From: Candidatus Bathyarchaeota archaeon
GTDB taxonomy: Archaea; Thermoproteota; Bathyarchaeia; EX4484-135
Reading direction: 5' to 3'
Length of the DNA stretch: 5,787 nt
Assembly (NCBI GenBank): GCA_011040545.1
Contig: DQYM01000079.1
Location: forward strand, 1-5,787
The position numbers and the translations under genes are program-made. This document shows, piece after piece, positions 5,148 to 5,787 of the stretch. Position 1 is the first letter of the stretch, and the number at the start of each line of letters is the position of its first letter. The notes beneath the pieces are model-generated. The model was not told the DNA's origin. It saw only the letters and a list, made by a program, of their open reading frames with translations, and did no database searches.

Positions 5148-5787
5148 TTGATAAGGAGGCTATCTATTAAGAACTTCAAGTCCGTGAGGCAATTATGGAT
5201 TGAGTGTAGGCGTGTTAATATCTTCATAGGGGAGCCAAACACGGGCAAGTCAAACATACTTGAGGCCCTTGGCCTCATCTCCATGATGGCCTTCAGGGAC
5301 CACCCAGAGCTCTTCGTTAGGGTCAGGGAGCCACACCAGCTCTTTTACAACTACAACGTGAGGGAGGAGATTAGGGTATCACTTGATGAGCATAAAGTAG
5401 TCGGGCGGTTTACCAGGGAAGGATACGCCTCCTTCTATGATGAAGGAAGGGGATTTCTGATGGCCATAAGGCCTGATGGGAAGCAGTTTTCAAGAGCCCC
5501 GCCCATTTCCTCATCCATTAGATTCTACCGCTTCAAATCTGATGTGAAGTTTAGGAAGAGTGATGAAACCTTCCTTCTTCCTCCCTGTGGGAGCAACCTG
5601 CCCTCGGTCCTGATGCTTAACCCCTCCCTACGCCAGATGGTATACGACATACTTGAGGATTATGGTCAGAGGCTGGCTGTGGACCCGCACGAGCCATCCC
5701 TGAGCGTGGCTTGGGAGCTAGAGGGCGTCCTCCAGCTCCTGCCATACGAGCTTGCCTCGGACACGCTGAGGCGCTTCATATTTCACC
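5148..5787 (+). CDS. AAA/SMC-like (OLD/RecF-type) ATPase, N-terminal part (runs off right edge)
   Basis: The first 213 codons of an ATPase of the AAA_15/AAA_21 type. It opens with the typical strand IRRLSIKNFKSV (residues 2-13) and has a complete Walker A, GEPNTGKS, at about 28-35, followed by NILEALGLIS. Between about 45 and 190 lies the less conserved insertion of the family, rich in beta strands. The last visible residues (SDTLRRFIFH) resemble the helix that precedes Walker B in archaeal members, so Walker B, the signature motif and any C-terminal nuclease or partner domain lie beyond the window. TTG 5148 is the only start possible, because a TAG at 5130-5132 closes the frame upstream. The family is functionally diverse, including DNA repair and defence as well as unassigned archaeal ATPases. 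Nothing visible fixes its role. Confidence 0.88.
   Translation, partial: MIRRLSIKNFKSVRQLWIECRRVNIFIGEPNTGKSNILEALGLISMMAFRDHPELFVRVREPHQLFYNYNVREEIRVSLDEHKVVGRFTREGYASFYDEGRGFLMAIRPDGKQFSRAPPISSSIRFYRFKSDVKFRKSDETFLLPPCGSNLPSVLMLNPSLRQMVYDILEDYGQRLAVDPHEPSLSVAWELEGVLQLLPYELASDTLRRFIFH

Overview
The window looks like a piece of chromosome from a thermophilic archaeon, probably of the Thermoproteota/TACK group. Supporting observations are CTTATATC-type TATA boxes with short leaders ending in GGAGG/GGTG ribosome sites, frequent TTG and GTG starts, Arg codons dominated by AGG, two archaeal-type tRNA genes with encoded CCA, and an MtrH (tetrahydromethanopterin methyltransferase) homologue. The assignment is inferred from these signs; no species can be named.

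Layout. At the left edge is the N-terminal part of an mtrH-like gene on the minus strand (1-327, continuing beyond the window). It is divergent from a class II tRNA-Ser(GGA) at 439-527. Next is an unrecognised 232-residue protein on the plus strand (691-1389). Its stop codon directly abuts the stop of a convergent Nudix hydrolase gene on the minus strand (1390-1782). A near-palindromic TATA element at 1818-1828 appears to drive both the Nudix gene leftward and a three-gene operon rightward. That operon holds a 99-residue three-helix membrane protein (1864-2163), an 11-base-overlapping archaeal phosphohexomutase of the GlmM/ManB type (2153-3529), and, after 4 bases, a UDP-glucose/GDP-mannose dehydrogenase-family protein (3534-4901). 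A tRNA-Gln(TTG) with its own strong TATA box follows (4948-5022). Last is the N-terminal part of an AAA/SMC-like ATPase (5148 to the right edge).

How the genes fit together. The mutase would make hexose-1-phosphate or glucosamine-1-phosphate for nucleotide-sugar synthesis, and the next protein belongs to the family that oxidises nucleotide sugars to uronates. That protein keeps the three-domain fold but appears to have lost the catalytic Cys, Lys, Asn and Glu and the central glycine of the NAD loop. It is therefore probably not a conventional dehydrogenase. This putative pseudoenzyme, co-transcribed with a mutase and a small membrane protein, is the most interesting feature here. The mtrH homologue, the unknown 232-residue protein and the edge ATPase are separate transcription units. 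I see no mobile element, CRISPR array or rRNA. No gene-free stretch exceeds 300 bases.
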